Part shown: positions 1 through 10,640 of the stretch, piece after piece | Layout: each line of letters opens with the position of its first letter | Position numbering within the stretch: position 1 is the first letter of the stretch | Assembly (NCBI GenBank): GCA_949130485.1 | Contig: OX422202.1 | Span: forward strand, 3,570,292-3,634,291 | Length of the DNA: 64,000 nucleotides | Origin: Agelas oroides | Taxonomy: Eukaryota > Porifera > Demospongiae > Agelasida > Agelasidae | Direction of reading: 5' to 3' | The notes under the pieces: model-generated | Database searches by the model: none | What the model was told of the DNA's origin: nothing | Seen by the model: the letters and a program-made list of their open reading frames with translations, nothing else | Translations under genes and position numbers: made by a program

Positions 1-710
1 AACTAAAGCTGTATGACACACCACATGTGCTAGTTCCTCATCAGCATAAAGCTGTATGACACACCACTTGTGCTAGTTCCTCATCAGCACACTAAAACTA
101 AAGCTGTATGATACACCACATGTGCTAGTTCCTCATCAGCATAAAGCTGTATGACACACCACTTGTGCTAGTTCCTTATCACTAACACAACAGCACTGAA
201 GCTGTATGACACACCACGTGTGCTAGTTCCTCATCAGCACACTAAAACTAAAGCTGTATGACACACCACATGTGCTAGTTCCTCATCAGCACACCAGCAC
301 TAAAGCTGTATGACACACCACATGTGCTAGTTCCTCATCAGCATAAAGCTGTATGACACACCACTTGTGCTAGTTCCTCATCAGCACACTAAAACTAAAG
401 CTGTATGACACACCACTTGTGCTAGTTCCTTATCACTAACACAACAGCACTGAAGCTGTATGACACACCACGTGTGCTAGTTCCTCATCAGCACACTAAA
501 ACTAAAGCTGTATGACACACCACATGTGCTATAGTTCCTCATCAGCACACCAGCACTAAAGCTGTATGACACACCACTTGTGCTAGTTCCTCATCAGCAT
601 AAAGCTGTATGACACACCACTTGTGCTAGTTCCTTATCACTAACACACCAGCACTAAAGCTGTATGACACACCACATGTGCTAGTTCCTTATCACTAACA
701 CATTGCACAC
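1..710. repeat. Minisatellite, 14 copies, higher-order structure
   Basis: A core beginning GCTGTATGACACACCAC and ending GTGCTAGTTCCT occurs 14 times at 42-60 bp spacing. The two bases after CACCAC vary (AT, TT or GT), making CACATGTG, CACTTGTG or CACGTGTG. Linkers also vary (CATCAGCACACTAAAACTAA, CATCAGCATAAA, TATCACTAACAC). A block of several units starting at about 180 recurs at about 432, so there is a higher-order period near 250 bp. The array probably continues beyond the left edge. Confidence 0.95.
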
Positions 711-775
711 ACTTGTGCTAGTTTGTAATCTGATGCTTGTCACAAACACGCAACAACTATTTCAAGAACGCCAAA

Positions 776-1262
776 ATGAAAACAAACATCAGATTATGGA
801 TGTACAGAGCAAATGGAAATGTTTGATACCCATTTTGTCGGATGAAATAAGTAGCTAGCCGATCTGATGTTTTTTTATTCATTTTGGAGTGAGCGTTCCA
901 AAAAGAGTCTAGGTACGGTTGTGATTTTACCACTTGTACGTATCAGTTACTTATACAATTTCATCCCTGAAACAGCTAATACTTGACCAAACTAGACAAA
1001 ATGGGTATCAAACAGTTCCATTTAGTATGTACATTTATAATCTGATGTTTGTTTTCATTTTGGAGTGAGTACTCCAAAAAGAGTCTACGTATGGTTGTGA
1101 TTTTACCTCTTACACATGTATTGGTTGCCATGAAACAGCTAATATTTGACCACACTAGACAAAATGGGTATCAAACAGTTCCATTTGGTGTGTATATTCC
1201 TAATCTGATGTTTGTTTTCATTTTAGAATGAGTCTTGGTACGGTTGTGATTTTGCCACTTGT
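776..1262. repeat. Three direct copies of a ~165-bp repeat plus one inverted copy
   Basis: The motif ATCTGATGTTTGTTTTCATT followed by TTGGAGTGAG, CCAAAAAGAGTCT and GTTGTGATTTTACC appears near 865, 1040 and 1204. An inverted partial copy (AAACATCAGATTATGGATGT, then GATACCCATTTTGTC) lies at 783-838 opposite 997-1060. The arrangement is a decayed tandem repeat with an inverted end. No coding potential is evident. Confidence 0.85.
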
Positions 1263-2640
1263 ATATACGTATTATGAATATACACACCAAATGCGGCCCT
1301 CCCAAAGACATGTTCTGAAGGGAGGTTCTGGATGCTGTTCTGGATGCTGTATATGCGCAGAGGGGAAGGTACAAGATATAGGGAGAACAAAGGCTTTTAT
1401 TTAAAAGCCCCAGATGATTAATTCACATCATTTGTATGTCCATACACAGGACCTTTGTCTCCAGGCTATTGATGCCTCATTGTTCAGAAGTACCCAGGCC
1501 ACAAGGTTCAGTCTCCATGCTGCCCTGCATGTGGTTTAAACTGCTGGTAAGTAAGCTTGTACTACTTATTACAACTGCAGTTGTCTGAATTTGCATTTAG
1601 GTCTTCCTCCTTAATTTGTTCTGCAATGGCTTGGGGGGGAGCCGTAGTACATTTCTTCATGCATGAGGTACGGAGAACTTAAGTTGTACACAAGGCCTCG
1701 TACTTTCTGAAATGTGCCCTGCCGAGTTGATGACTGTTCATTACAGCTAGGATTGCCTGTTTTTAGGAAGATGTGGATCATTGATTGTGCGGAATTATCC
1801 AATGCTTGTGTTTTTGTACTCTTTGATAAATTTGCAATCCTAGTTTGTATCATAACCATCTTCCACCATACCTTCCAGGCCTGTTTTCTTCTCCTCGCTA
1901 CACGAACTGACTACGGAGGCCCTAGCTGCTTGAAGAGGCTCATAGCCAAGTGAGTGGTTACAATATTTAATACATCTCCCTGGTGATTATGTTCAGGGAT
2001 AGCCATGTATGCATGTATAACAACAAACAAGATGAGCCTTTCTGAGATGCTGACGGCATGATTTCTTCACATACCCCGGTAGAGGAATTGCATTTGAAAT
2101 CATCGCTGCCACACTTTTGAAATATTTCACAAGCTGCTATGTTGGAAGGCAATTGAATGAAGCAATTATACAAAATTTACATGCCAAAAACTATTCTACG
2201 GGCTTGTTTCCGGCGTTTAACTTCAACTTTAGACTATGCAGAGGGTTAGTGAAGACATTTAACATACCTTTGCGAGAAATGAATGCTACTTGTAGGAGCA
2301 TTGCTAGGGCGGGAAGTTCAATGCGCTAGTATGACAATCACTACTGTTTTGTCTTCCAAGATGGCACACATGACTTGTATAATGTAATAATAAAATGTGA
2401 CTCTATTGCATGACCTGACTTATATAAAAGTATGATTGTAAATTTCAGCAACTTCATTATGGCATGTGATATTCTTTCACAGATGGATGTTAACAATTGA
2501 ACTTATTGTTCAAACACATACTATATGTATAAAATGCTGTAATATAAGTTATAGTATAACTATTGTTTGCTTGTTCTATTCTAACTCAGTGTATGCCATA
2601 ATTATAATATTTTCTTACAGTCAACAGTGTTTCATTGGAA
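1263..2640. other. Unassigned AT-rich DNA
   Basis: Only short, mutually overlapping ORFs on both strands are present (for example 1714-1953 plus and 1611-1859 minus). None has a recognisable domain or a convincing splice context. No repeat structure was seen. Confidence 0.5.
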
Positions 2641-2644
2641 ATTG

Positions 2645-2900
2645 CATGTAAAAGCTCCACCCACTAATTGAGGGGTCAGCTGCATGACAGTTGACACACT
2701 GCTAATTTTGCACACCATTTTTGCCCACATTGGCAGAATAACACACTTGTTGTTTAGCACACTTGCTGAATAGCACACTAGTAATTCAGCACACTGTCCA
2801 GTTAGCACATGTGTAGATTTGACACACCTAACAATTTGACATGCGTGTAGGTGTGTCAAAACTGGAGACATCACTTTTGACACACTTTTTGTGTCAAATC
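2645..2900. repeat. Degenerate short-period repeat (GCACACT / TGACACAC)
   Basis: A run of imperfect 20-25 bp units built around TAGCACACT and TTTGACACAC, such as GAATAGCACACTAGTAATTC and AGTTAGCACATGTGTAG. It is followed by an AT-rich tract with TATATA repeats (2920-2943). It resembles a decayed minisatellite. Confidence 0.7.
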
Positions 2901-3637
2901 AGCATACTTTTTTTCTGTGATATATATAGCTATATATATATCACACAACTTGGAATGTTCATTACTATAACACGTCACAAATCTGGCAAATACTTTACAG
3001 CTATCTAACTGTTCATTTGAAAACAAACAAGGATCATCTTGTAAACCAATTTCACTTTCCAATATGGGCCTATGGCAGTCTGTACAATTACATCATTCAT
3101 GTAGCACTAGTTCCTACCCTGCACGTATCACTAATTACAGTCTCCTTTGGCGCAATTCTAAAATGCACAAATGTGCAAAGCATATACATGTGGTGTGTTA
3201 AAGTTTGGTGCTCTGTAATGGTACATGATATGTAAGACAGACCTTCCCATGGTACATGATAGGACATGCAGAATACAGCAAGAGGCATAGAGCAAGATAC
3301 ATTGGGATTGCTTTGGACATTTGTTGGCAATGAACAAGTGTAAAAACTGAAACTTCTTTGATGGACTTGAGGCATGTACTTTCCATAACAGAACCATGTG
3401 CATTTCACAGCAGAGTTTATCTTATGGGTGTTCCTTCTCTATTTTCTGTGGTACTTAGGTGCAACCTCAGGCCCACTACAGACCGCTATACATTGATGGT
3501 AGCTATCACTGCAGAATTCAGTGCCATGGGGCAGGGGGGCAGGGGGGGGCAGCTGCCCGCCCCCAAGAGAACTTAGCTACATGTACTTCATTCACTTACT
3601 GACTTACCGCTGGCCTGCTCTGTTGCTGTTCGCAAGT
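2901..3637. other. Unassigned DNA with a G-rich patch
   Basis: Three overlapping minus-strand frames are open over 3097-3408, but composition and lack of domains argue against a gene. A GGGGGGCAGG-rich patch at 3529-3560 is mirrored by CTGCCCGCCCCC and resembles ends of other dispersed repeats here. Confidence 0.45.
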
Positions 3638-3748
3638 CTCGCAAGCCAGGCCCACGGCAACCCCAGCGCAGATCGCTTTCAGTGTGCATGCCCCGTGCGT
3701 GATACTGAAAGCGATCCACGCTGGGGTTGTTTAGATTTGGCTTGCGAG
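3638..3748. mobile_element. Foldback (hairpin) element, 111 bp
   Basis: An imperfect palindrome. The left arm has CTCGCAAGCCA, CAACCCCAGCG and GATCGCTTTCAGT. The right arm has ACTGAAAGCGATC, CGCTGGGGTTG and TGGCTTGCGAG. The loop is about 18 bp. This is typical of a non-autonomous MITE; the arms carry no coding sequence. Confidence 0.85.
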
Positions 3749-4439
3749 TTGACTGCTAAGTGCTAGCCTTGTATCCAGGCCATTCTATCACATGACCAGT
3801 CATGCAGCTACGATACATGTAATATACATGCATGCGTTGTGCATGCATGCACTCGATCAGGTAAGCCCTAGGTGGAAATAATTTCCAGTTCTAGTCTGAG
3901 CTCAGCAAGTGACGATGATAATGAGCCGCCAGAAGAGCCCTTTTCAAGATGCTCTGTATGATTTCTGTATGCCTCAGAATGCACCTCATAACACCAAAAT
4001 GTGCTGGGGGAGCATTCACCCAGACCCCCCTAGAGTGTTTTATGGATTTTGTTCACCAAATCATGAACACACAGCTTAATAGCTTGTCTAGACTTTTCTG
4101 CTAACTTTTTCAGTACTTACACTAGTCTGATGTTCATGTGCACAGTCCAAGGCTGGATTCTCATGACTGAACTTATGGGGAGCTCCATGGAGCTTCTGAT
4201 TCTGCTTCATGGCCTTCCTGCCTCCTTAAGATTGTTAGAGTCAGTGGAGATATAGTAAGAATTTAGTTCATTATGCCTTGCAGCATAAGCATGAGCACCA
4301 TGCTAGTGTAAGTTGTGAAAGCTAGAGTTTACATGTAATCAAACCGCTAAGGCAGCTATGAAAGTCTGTGTGGGTATATACGGTGAATCAATGAGACTGA
4401 AAAAATGTTACAATCACAACTGCCAGTGACTGATTTACC
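3749..4439. other. Unassigned DNA
   Basis: No gene was recognised. A fragment at 4006-4030 (GGGGGAGCATTCACCCAGAC) belongs to the dispersed GGGGGCATGC-type repeat family seen four more times in the window. Confidence 0.4.
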
Positions 4440-4722
4440 TCGGTGAAACCTTTACCTTGCTTTTATCGTCTACAGATCCGGACATGTCACCTTATGCACA
4501 ACTCTACAACTCAACACGCCAGCACCAACAACATGCAACTCCATCTCTGCAAGCACTTACTCCATCTCTGCAAGCACTTACTCCAGCCACTTGCTCAAAA
4601 CTGTGGTGGCCTGTTGGGATCATTCTCACTTCAAATTTCACACGGTGAAACCCTCACTTTAATTTCTTTCATCGTCTTCAGATCTGGACATGTCAGCTTG
4701 TGCACAACTCCACAACTCGACA
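4440..4722 (+). repeat. Two direct copies of an ~80-bp sequence
   Basis: CGGTGAAACC, then TCATCGTCTTCAGATC or its variant, GGACATGTCA, GCACAACTC and ACAACTCGACAC occur at 4440-4520 and again at 4643-4722, 203 bp apart. Each copy contains a pyrimidine-rich CAG that could serve as a splice acceptor, so duplicated exons are possible. The reading frames carry no known domain. A local 19-bp repeat (CCATCTCTGCAAGCACTTA) at 4541-4579 lies between them. Confidence 0.6.
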
Positions 4723-4825
4723 CAACCAGCGCTAGCACAAGAACTTACTAACTCCAGCCATGCACTTGCTCAAAATGAAGTTCATGAGCATGTGCATTAG
4801 ATAAGCACGCGATATTTGGAAGGCG

Positions 4826-4960
4826 GGATTTGCACTGGATAAATGTGAGATTTGCACTGGATAAATGCATTTGCACTGGAGAAATGTGACATTTGCACTG
4901 GAGAAATGTGACATTTGCGCTGGAGAAATGTGACATTTGTACTGGAGAAATTTCGATGTG
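4826..4960. repeat. 22-bp minisatellite, six copies
   Basis: Units are variants of ATTTGCACTGGAGAAATGTG. The first two read GGATAAATG and the last is truncated into AATTTCGATG. The overlapping minus-strand ORFs are translations of this repeat and not genes. Confidence 0.9.
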
Positions 4961-5155
4961 TGAAATTCGAAGCGGGAATGGGCCTAATGGGCCACAGAAC
5001 ATTTAAGCTTAAGCGTGCATCTTTTAATAGCAAGAACCTAGCTACAAACTTTCTTCACAGTCAAATCTAGATTTCCTTTTAATCACACCCAACAGTACTC
5101 AATCTCCAGTATCCTTGAAGCAAATCCTACATGTCTTACTTTCTGGAAAATAGGT

Positions 5156-5747
5156 ACTACGTAAAATCAGGATAATAAGCACCCATAGAAAATAAGCACC
5201 CCATGAATATAGGCACCCATTTTGATTACAACAACCACGTCACATTTATAAGCAACCATACAAAAATAGACACCCCACATGAAAAGGCACCCGTTACCGT
5301 GCAATTGGCAGCAAACAGAAGTGAATTTGCCTTTCGAACATAGCAGCTAATTTTTGCCAGTGTCTATCTCCGATTGTAGGCAAGCTACGATACGAGATAC
5401 AAACCCAAATTTAGGCAAGACCTCTTGATAAAACATATCCAGGAATTAGCAAAGACCTCCCACGGATTCATTGGTTCCAAGCGCTTAATGTTGGTGGATA
5501 GGGGTTGGCAACGATCGATCAATTGCTGACTGTATCTCTGGTTGTAGATAAGCTATAAACAGAAATTAGCAGAAAAAGAAACTTTAGGCCTAAATTATGT
5601 CACAGGTAATCCGTTTCTACGCAACTGCACACTACCAGAAAATTACATGTGTTTATTAGCACCCCTTGAAAATAAGCACCCCTCGAAAATAGGCACCCAT
5701 TCTGGATGCTAATTTCAAAAATAGGCACCGGTGCTGATTTTACGGTA
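5156..5747. mobile_element. TIR element, TACGTAAAATCAG ends, ~590 bp
   Basis: The left end TACGTAAAATCAGGAT is the inverse of the right end CTGATTTTACGGTA. Both ends carry sub-terminal runs of a 10-12 bp motif (AATAAGCACCC / ATAGGCACCC), three to five copies each side in the same orientation. No transposase is present, so it is non-autonomous. The end structure is like the elements at 26238-26630 and 61954-62454. Confidence 0.75.
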
Positions 5748-5892
5748 TGTGGCCATATATACTTCATGGTGCATTTAACTGTCAATTCTAAGCATTTCCT
5801 ATACATTTATTTGAAACTGATCAGAGGAACTTCTAGTGATACAGAAGGTCACATCAAGCTTCAGTCATGTGGTATTTCAGCAAGACTGAGCA

Positions 5893-6035
5893 GGCCCATA
5901 GCCAGGATTTTCAGAAGGGCGTTACATGAATGTGTGCGTGTATATGTATGCCTAAGCATGCAGGGGGCATGCTCCCCCAGGAAATTCTTAGAAACTAGAT
6001 GCTCTGAGATTGCTTCTGAGGCCATTTTTGGACAG
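5893..6035 (+). repeat. Dispersed repeat, GGGGGCATGC family, copy 1
   Basis: It contains GGCCCATAGCCAGGAT, then CAGGGGGCATGCTCCCCCAG, GAAATT, GATGCTCTGAGATTGCTTCT and GAGGCCATTTTTGGA. The same ordered blocks recur at 25312-25450, 36790-36905 and (inverted) 61314-61690. It is an interspersed element of unknown class. Confidence 0.75.
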
Positions 6036-6037
6036 CA

Positions 6038-6144
6038 GTAGCTACTAGCCTCGTTCCCAGGCCTTCCCCGGCTCCAGTTTTTGATTGCTTGCAGTATGCA
6101 AAAACTGGAGCCGGGGAAGGCCTGGGAACAAGGCTAGTAGCTAC
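6038..6144. mobile_element. Perfect-stem hairpin element (AGCCTCGTTCCCAGG family)
   Basis: GTAGCTACTAGCCTCGTTCC and the following CAGGCCTTCCCCGGCTCCAG are matched base for base, apart from one change, by the inverse sequence at 6096-6144. The loop is short and contains TTGATTGCTTGCAG. Related hairpins starting TAGCCTCGT lie at 9029, 12242 and 47754, and relatives at 50451 and 58326. Confidence 0.9.
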
Positions 6145-6958
6145 ATGGCTCGCAGAGTGTTACATCCAACTTTTAGCTGTCCTTAGATGCCAGGTGACAT
6201 TGAATTTCCACTAGAGAAGGTACTACGGTTGGCAGAACAGCATTGTTGACATTTATGCGCATCCTTTCATCGCAGCAGCGTAAACCGCTTACGGGCGTTC
6301 CACAGGATGCATAGCTGCAACCAAACTCATTTGGACAGCGGTGATTCTCAATGGCAGTGAGGCCAGTGGACCACTTACAAACGGTAGGGCACTTGAAACG
6401 TATAGCTAGGCGGTGTATAAAATCTTTCGGAGGCCAAAAGGGGGGTTCCCCTTGCCTACGGGCCTGCTGAGCATTGTTGTGAGGAACAGAACAAGACTAA
6501 AACAGGCTCTCGGTAATGAGACAACTAAGATACTTGATCACATTCCATGCAAGGTCTCACAATGCTTAGGTAGGTACTACCTGCTGCTTGTTGCGTGTAG
6601 CTACTGTTGTCATACTTCATCTGGTATCAAGCAGCACATGTTCAACAGCCTCCGGTCACAACCAATACTTGTATAGATATCTTGTGTAGTAGATATGACA
6701 TCACCGTTTGTTCATTTGCTAGCCTCGTATACTAGCCATGGCTACTACTAATGCGTGTTCTGAGTGTAGCATTGATTTTCCTCACTACTCTCTGATTGTG
6801 CTTCTATACTATTCAAAGAAGCATCTGATCAATATACTGCTGTAGCCCCAACTAAAAAATGGAATCTACTCAAACATTGTGACAGTGTAGCAGGATCTCA
6901 ATCAGTTGACAGTGGTAATTGATACATATGAAATGGTGCATGTGTGAGATCAGCTCAC
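6145..6958. other. Unassigned DNA
   Basis: No gene was recognised. A plus-strand frame at 6413-6676 is open but has no domain. This stretch may be intron or 3' flank of the Ig gene on the minus strand. Confidence 0.4.
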
Positions 6959-7246
6959 CATTGTCAGCTACAACCACAATCACTGATGATCTTCCTCTGG
7001 AATTCTCCACTGTGCATACATACCACCCCAGAATATGACTCTGATCCAATGCTGGGTCAATGGTGAGCACTGTCTGGTAATGAGGATGCAGTGCTCTCAT
7101 GTTCTGCTGGTAAGTACCATTGGGGGTTATTGTTATTACAATCCCATCCTTCCTCCAGGTGACATTGGTAGCAGGTCCACCGGTGAAGGTGCAGGTGAGT
7201 GTTCTGGACTGATTATCATAAACCAGGTTGGTTGCAGATGGAGAAC
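6959..7246 (-). CDS. Immunoglobulin-like domain exon (partial gene)
   Basis: A 288-bp minus-strand exon. The acceptor is ACCTTCAG just above 7246 and the donor is AATG followed by GTGAGC at 6958. It begins and ends in phase 1, the symmetric 1-1 phase typical of shuffled extracellular Ig modules. The translation has the Ig pattern: a first Cys in TLTCTFTGG, a core Trp in VTWRKDG, and YVCTVEN before a final strand ending VIVVVAD. Two N-x-T/S sequons are visible (NVT, NGT). Family knowledge says such exons belong to cell-surface receptors or adhesion molecules. Flanking exons could not be identified, so topology and ligand are unknown. The reading through the donor into intron sequence is not coding. 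Confidence 0.85.
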
Positions 7247-8386
7247 CTGAAGGTAACAAGTTGCCAAACACATAACTGAAACTAGAGTTAAGAAAAATAT
7301 CTCACCTAAACAATCTGCAAATACTAAGAATCGAATGAAAATGTATGAAGTTGTCCATAAAAAATGCTCTCCTTATGGGAGGGGCTTCCAATACCAAGCC
7401 ATAAACCATAAACTGTACACACAATTTTATTAGGATAGTCACTTATCATTTTTACAAGTCAGTGATGTGGCAGGCTTCCCTTTCACCTAAAGCTCTAAGA
7501 CAAACTCCAGATTGGAAAGGTTGGGTTCACACTATCTCTGAGCTCCCAGATTAGACAATTAATAAAAACAACGGGATGTTAAGTCAGCAGCCCCTAATCA
7601 AGTATACACACAGATAACCTTAAGGTGGAGGTGAAGTCTTTCGGCTGAGGTTAACGAAAACATAAACTTGGGTTACAGTCAGGACCAGGGTTACTCCTAG
7701 TTTCAGGGTTAGGGTTTGCTTTAGGGCAATCTTGCTTTGCCTAATTTTAAAAGGATTTTAGTGGCTCATTAATATATTCATGAACCCAAAATTGCCACTC
7801 GATGGATGCATCTACACACTCACTGTAGGTAGCGTCCTAACCACCAATGTATCTCAAATCAGTTTGTGCCAGCTTTTGTTCAGAGCTACTCTCAAAGTCA
7901 GGCTAGACTCATGTTTGTCGCTACTCTTGGAATGGACAACTTTGACCGCACTAAAATGAATGCACATTTCCAAAAATTCACAGCTTGTCTACGGGAGGGG
8001 CTCATTCACGAGTGCAAGCAAGCATTACTAGCCCCACCTCTCCCCCTTATGTCGCTAAACAACTCACGGCTCTGTTCCACACACAACCATCGTTCAGCTC
8101 CCTTGGGTACCAGAGCGTAGCACCAACGACAAATTGCGTATTCTAGTTAAAGCCCAGCCCAGCACTCGAAGCACCTGGCCACGGTCACCAACTAGGCTAG
8201 GGTCAGGAAATGGGTTTTATTCCTTCTTTTTTTTTTCTGCTTTAAAAAGTGACGAACACCTTATGTGATGCCACTTGTGGCAATGTGGCGTAAGTGCGAC
8301 GTAATGCGGCTTTCACCCTGCACCTGGGTCATGTGACAGGGGACATGAAATGGCGTGAAAGTAATGAGACCCGTATGAATATGTAT
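7247..8386. other. Unassigned DNA, probably upstream intron of the Ig gene
   Basis: The minus-strand Ig exon needs upstream sequence here, but no second exon was recognised. The plus-strand frame 7866-8120 has no domain. The T-run at 8227-8237 is unremarkable. Confidence 0.4.
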
Positions 8387-8505
8387 GAAAATCAACGAAC
8401 GTGCAGTATGTATGACAATCAACGAACACGCAGTATGTTTAAGTATGACAATCAACGAACATGCAGTATGTAAGACAATCAACGAACACGCAGTATGTAT
8501 ATATA
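8387..8505 (+). repeat. ~30-bp minisatellite, four copies
   Basis: Units of ATGACAATCAACGAACACGC followed by AGTATGTA. A related pair of units lies at 24113-24160 and a fragment at 19683-19695, on the two sides of the LINE, which suggests the LINE inserted into such a sequence. Confidence 0.9.
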
Positions 8506-8763
8506 CCCTTTTCAATAGGCTGTGCATATGGTTTAACACTGTTAAACCAAGTTAACAGTGGGAGGGGTTACCACCTGCACATGCGCAGTAGCCACAGAAT
8601 AACTCAGTAAGCTTTGGCGCCATTAGCAGCAGAAGTTGGTCTCTAGTTAGCTCTGACTATATACCTTCCTCGAAACAGGCAGCTAGCCCTCGCATCCACG
8701 AAGCACTTTCCCTCCGCCGCCCGCACTCTACCGATCGCGAAATAGCCTCCCACGCTAGCAACC

Positions 8764-8943
8764 ATGTCGGCGGACGAGGCAACCCCCCAGGAACTACCCA
8801 CCGAGCAGGAGCAACACGTGGATCCCACCAACGCAGCCCAACTCCTGAGTAGAATCCAAGCACTGGAGCGAGCCGTCCAGGAGTCAACCCAGCAGCCACC
8901 TTCGACCAGCCCCCCAGCCAGTAGGTTGCCGCTCACCAACTAA
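8764..8943 (+). CDS. Small acidic/Gln-rich ORF, 59 aa, unknown
   Basis: The ATG lies in GCAACCATGTCGG, a good metazoan start context, and the frame ends TAA. The protein begins MSADEATPQELP, has a short helix-prone stretch around AQLLSRIQALERAV, and ends in a Pro/Ser-rich tail. The surrounding 300 bp is more GC-rich than its neighbours. It resembles the amino-terminus of a retroelement gag or a first coding exon more than a finished protein; no homologue was recognised. The opposite strand is also open, which lowers confidence. Confidence 0.4.
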   Translation: MSADEATPQELPTEQEQHVDPTNAAQLLSRIQALERAVQESTQQPPSTSPPASRLPLTN

Positions 8944-9028
8944 TTAACTAGGGTGACACTTGGTGTCAATCCTCGCTCAGCTTGATCTTGTGCTCCAAAG
9001 TGACGTGTCATTGATTGAAATTCATTGC

Positions 9029-9073
9029 TAGCCTCGTACCAAGGCTCCTGGGAGGAGCCTGGGTACGAGGCTA
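9029..9073. mobile_element. Short hairpin, TAGCCTCGTACC family
   Basis: TAGCCTCGTACCAAGGCTCC is followed at once by its inverse GGAGCCTGGGTACGAGGCTA, with a loop of a few bases. It is a minimal member of the family described at 6038. Confidence 0.85.
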
Positions 9074-9100
9074 ATTCATTGCTTGAGTAATTTTGAAATT

Positions 9101-9470
9101 CAGTGAGCGAGTTATCAGATGCACCATGCAGATGAACTCAGGGGGTGAGGTTGGACATGCTATTCAGGCTTGCACACACACATGCACCAATTGAGTGATA
9201 AGATAAAAGAAAATAAGTGATCATAATGTACAGTGAGTTATCAGACTGTACCATGTAGATGAACTCAGGGAGTGAGATTGGACATGATTCCGATATACAC
9301 CAATTGAGTGGTAAGATAAATGAAAATAAGTGATCATAATGTATAGTGAGTTATCAGACTGCACCATGCAGATAAACTCAGGGAGTGAGGTAGGAAATGA
9401 TTCAGGCTTGCACACACACATGCAACAATTGAGTGGTGAGATAAAACAAAATAAGTGGTCATAATGTATA
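9101..9470 (+). repeat. Tandem repeat, three copies of 113-129 bp
   Basis: Each unit begins CAGTGAGTTATCAGACTG, continues CCATGCAGATGAACTCAGGG and CCAATTGAGTG, and ends AAAATAAGTGATCATAATGT. The middle unit lacks the CACACACA segment. The array stops just outside the 3' end of the RPA-like ORF on the other strand. Confidence 0.9.
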
Positions 9471-9521
9471 CTGTATGAGAAGTCTAAGTTCTTAGTCATT
9501 AGTGGTCCACAGGCCGTCGTG

Positions 9522-9998
9522 CTAATCACCACCTCCACCTGGAATAGGGTTGCCTCCACCTGGAGCAGGATCGCCTCTACTCTCAGCAGATTGCAGGTGA
9601 GAAACGCTAGTGACCACATGGTACATGTTGTATGTGCAATCAAAAGGTTTAGTGGTCATCAGGTTCCTCATGGTGAGTGGTTTGTCCCCGATGGTTGCAT
9701 CAAGCAACCTGTTGTAAGCGACCAGGGTGGTTGCCTCAAGAGATGGTGTTGTGAGTACAAGCTTGGCAAATCGAGTTGCTGTACACCGTTTAGTTTGAAC
9801 GTAGGCAGAACATTTAGAGCAGGTGCCAAAGTGGTGGTCATCGTCGTCTAACTCAATCTTTGCCTTACAGAACTCGCACGCATAGTACTGCTTGAGTTCC
9901 CTGACTGCCATAACTGAGGCTCCTTGGATCTCGGGCTCCACTGAATCGGTGATGTCTTCCTGGACGTTGTTAATGTCGTCAATGATTTGCACAGTAGA
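9522..9998 (-). CDS. RPA-like zinc-ribbon (OB-fold) exon
   Basis: A minus-strand exon. The likely acceptor is AAATACTTTAG immediately above 9998, giving a start GSTVQIIDDI. The frame runs to TAG at 9522. A CEFC...CSKC pair of Cys-x2-Cys motifs is spaced about 17 residues apart. It is followed by strand-rich sequence (KRCTATRFAKLVL, then LDATIGDKPLTMRNLM), as in the C-terminal DNA-binding domain of replication protein A large-subunit relatives. The C-terminus is a short Gly/Pro tail. Multicopy RPA-like proteins of this sort are common in sponge and cnidarian genomes, often associated with mobile elements (family knowledge). This may be the last exon of such a gene. Upstream exons were not found. 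The acceptor lies in a 128-bp tandem duplication. Confidence 0.6.
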   Translation of the reverse strand, partial: STVQIIDDINNVQEDITDSVEPEIQGASVMAVRELKQYYACEFCKAKIELDDDDHHFGTCSKCSAYVQTKRCTATRFAKLVLTTPSLEATTLVAYNRLLDATIGDKPLTMRNLMTTKPFDCTYNMYHVVTSVSHLQSAESRGDPAPGGGNPIPGGGGD

Positions 9999-10000
9999 TC

Positions 10001-10256
10001 CTAAAGTATTTACCTACCCTACTAGCACGTACCAAGAGTTTGAAGCCAAACCGTTGCAGTACAGAGCCACTAGAGCCACTAGTCCAAAAGTGTCCATGGA
10101 CCACCACCAAAATCTCAATTGAACGAGCTAAAGTATTTTAGCTACCCTACTAGCACGTACCAAGAGTTTGAAGCCAAACCGTTGCACTATAGAGCCACTA
10201 CAGCCACTAGTCCAAAAGTGTCCGCCATTACCACCACCACCAAAATCTCAATTGAA
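10001..10256. repeat. 128-bp tandem duplication spanning a splice acceptor
   Basis: TAAAGTATTTACCTACCCTA at 10001 and TAAAGTATTTTAGCTACCCT at about 10130 start two units of about 128 bp with about 93 percent identity, each ending CTCAATTGAAC. On the minus strand each unit ends with TACTTTAG, so the presumed acceptor of the RPA-like exon is duplicated. Confidence 0.85.
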
Positions 10257-10567
10257 CCTGATTAGAACCTCGCTTCGCTCGGAATAATTAACAGACCTTA
10301 TGCGTGCACCGACGTGACCGGTACAAATACGGGAGGCTGTCTTTTCACCCAATCCCATGCGGATCACGTGATAGGCCTCCAGGACGAAAGGTCGTTGATG
10401 AAGGCAAATGTGTTGACTGTTGGACACTGCGCTTGCAAACGGCAGGAGCAGCGTGTTCTCCTCGACAGGTAAGGCAGCTTATAGATTTAGTGATGTTTTA
10501 CTTTACGTATAAATGAGAGAGGGTAGCTTATTGGATGTACTGGGATGGGGACAAGGATTGACTCCTG

Positions 10568-10639
10568 AAAGTGGCCAGATGTGGTAAGAAGTCTCTTGTG
10601 TATGAATACATGAGACTTCTTACCACATCTGGCCACTTT
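10568..10639. mobile_element. Hairpin element, 72 bp
   Basis: AAAGTGGCCAGATGTGGTAA then GAAGTCTC is inverted as GAGACTTC then TTACCACATCTGGCCACTTT around a ~15-bp loop. The stem is perfect. Confidence 0.85.
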
Positions 10640-10640
10640 T

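Noticed and set aside
1..710. CRISPR-like appearance of regularly spaced repeats
   Set aside because: The sequence between repeats is itself repeated and not unique spacer DNA, and there are no cas genes. It is a eukaryotic minisatellite.
3097..3408. 103-aa minus-strand ORF
   Set aside because: Two other overlapping frames on the same strand are also open and no domain or codon pattern supports any one of them.
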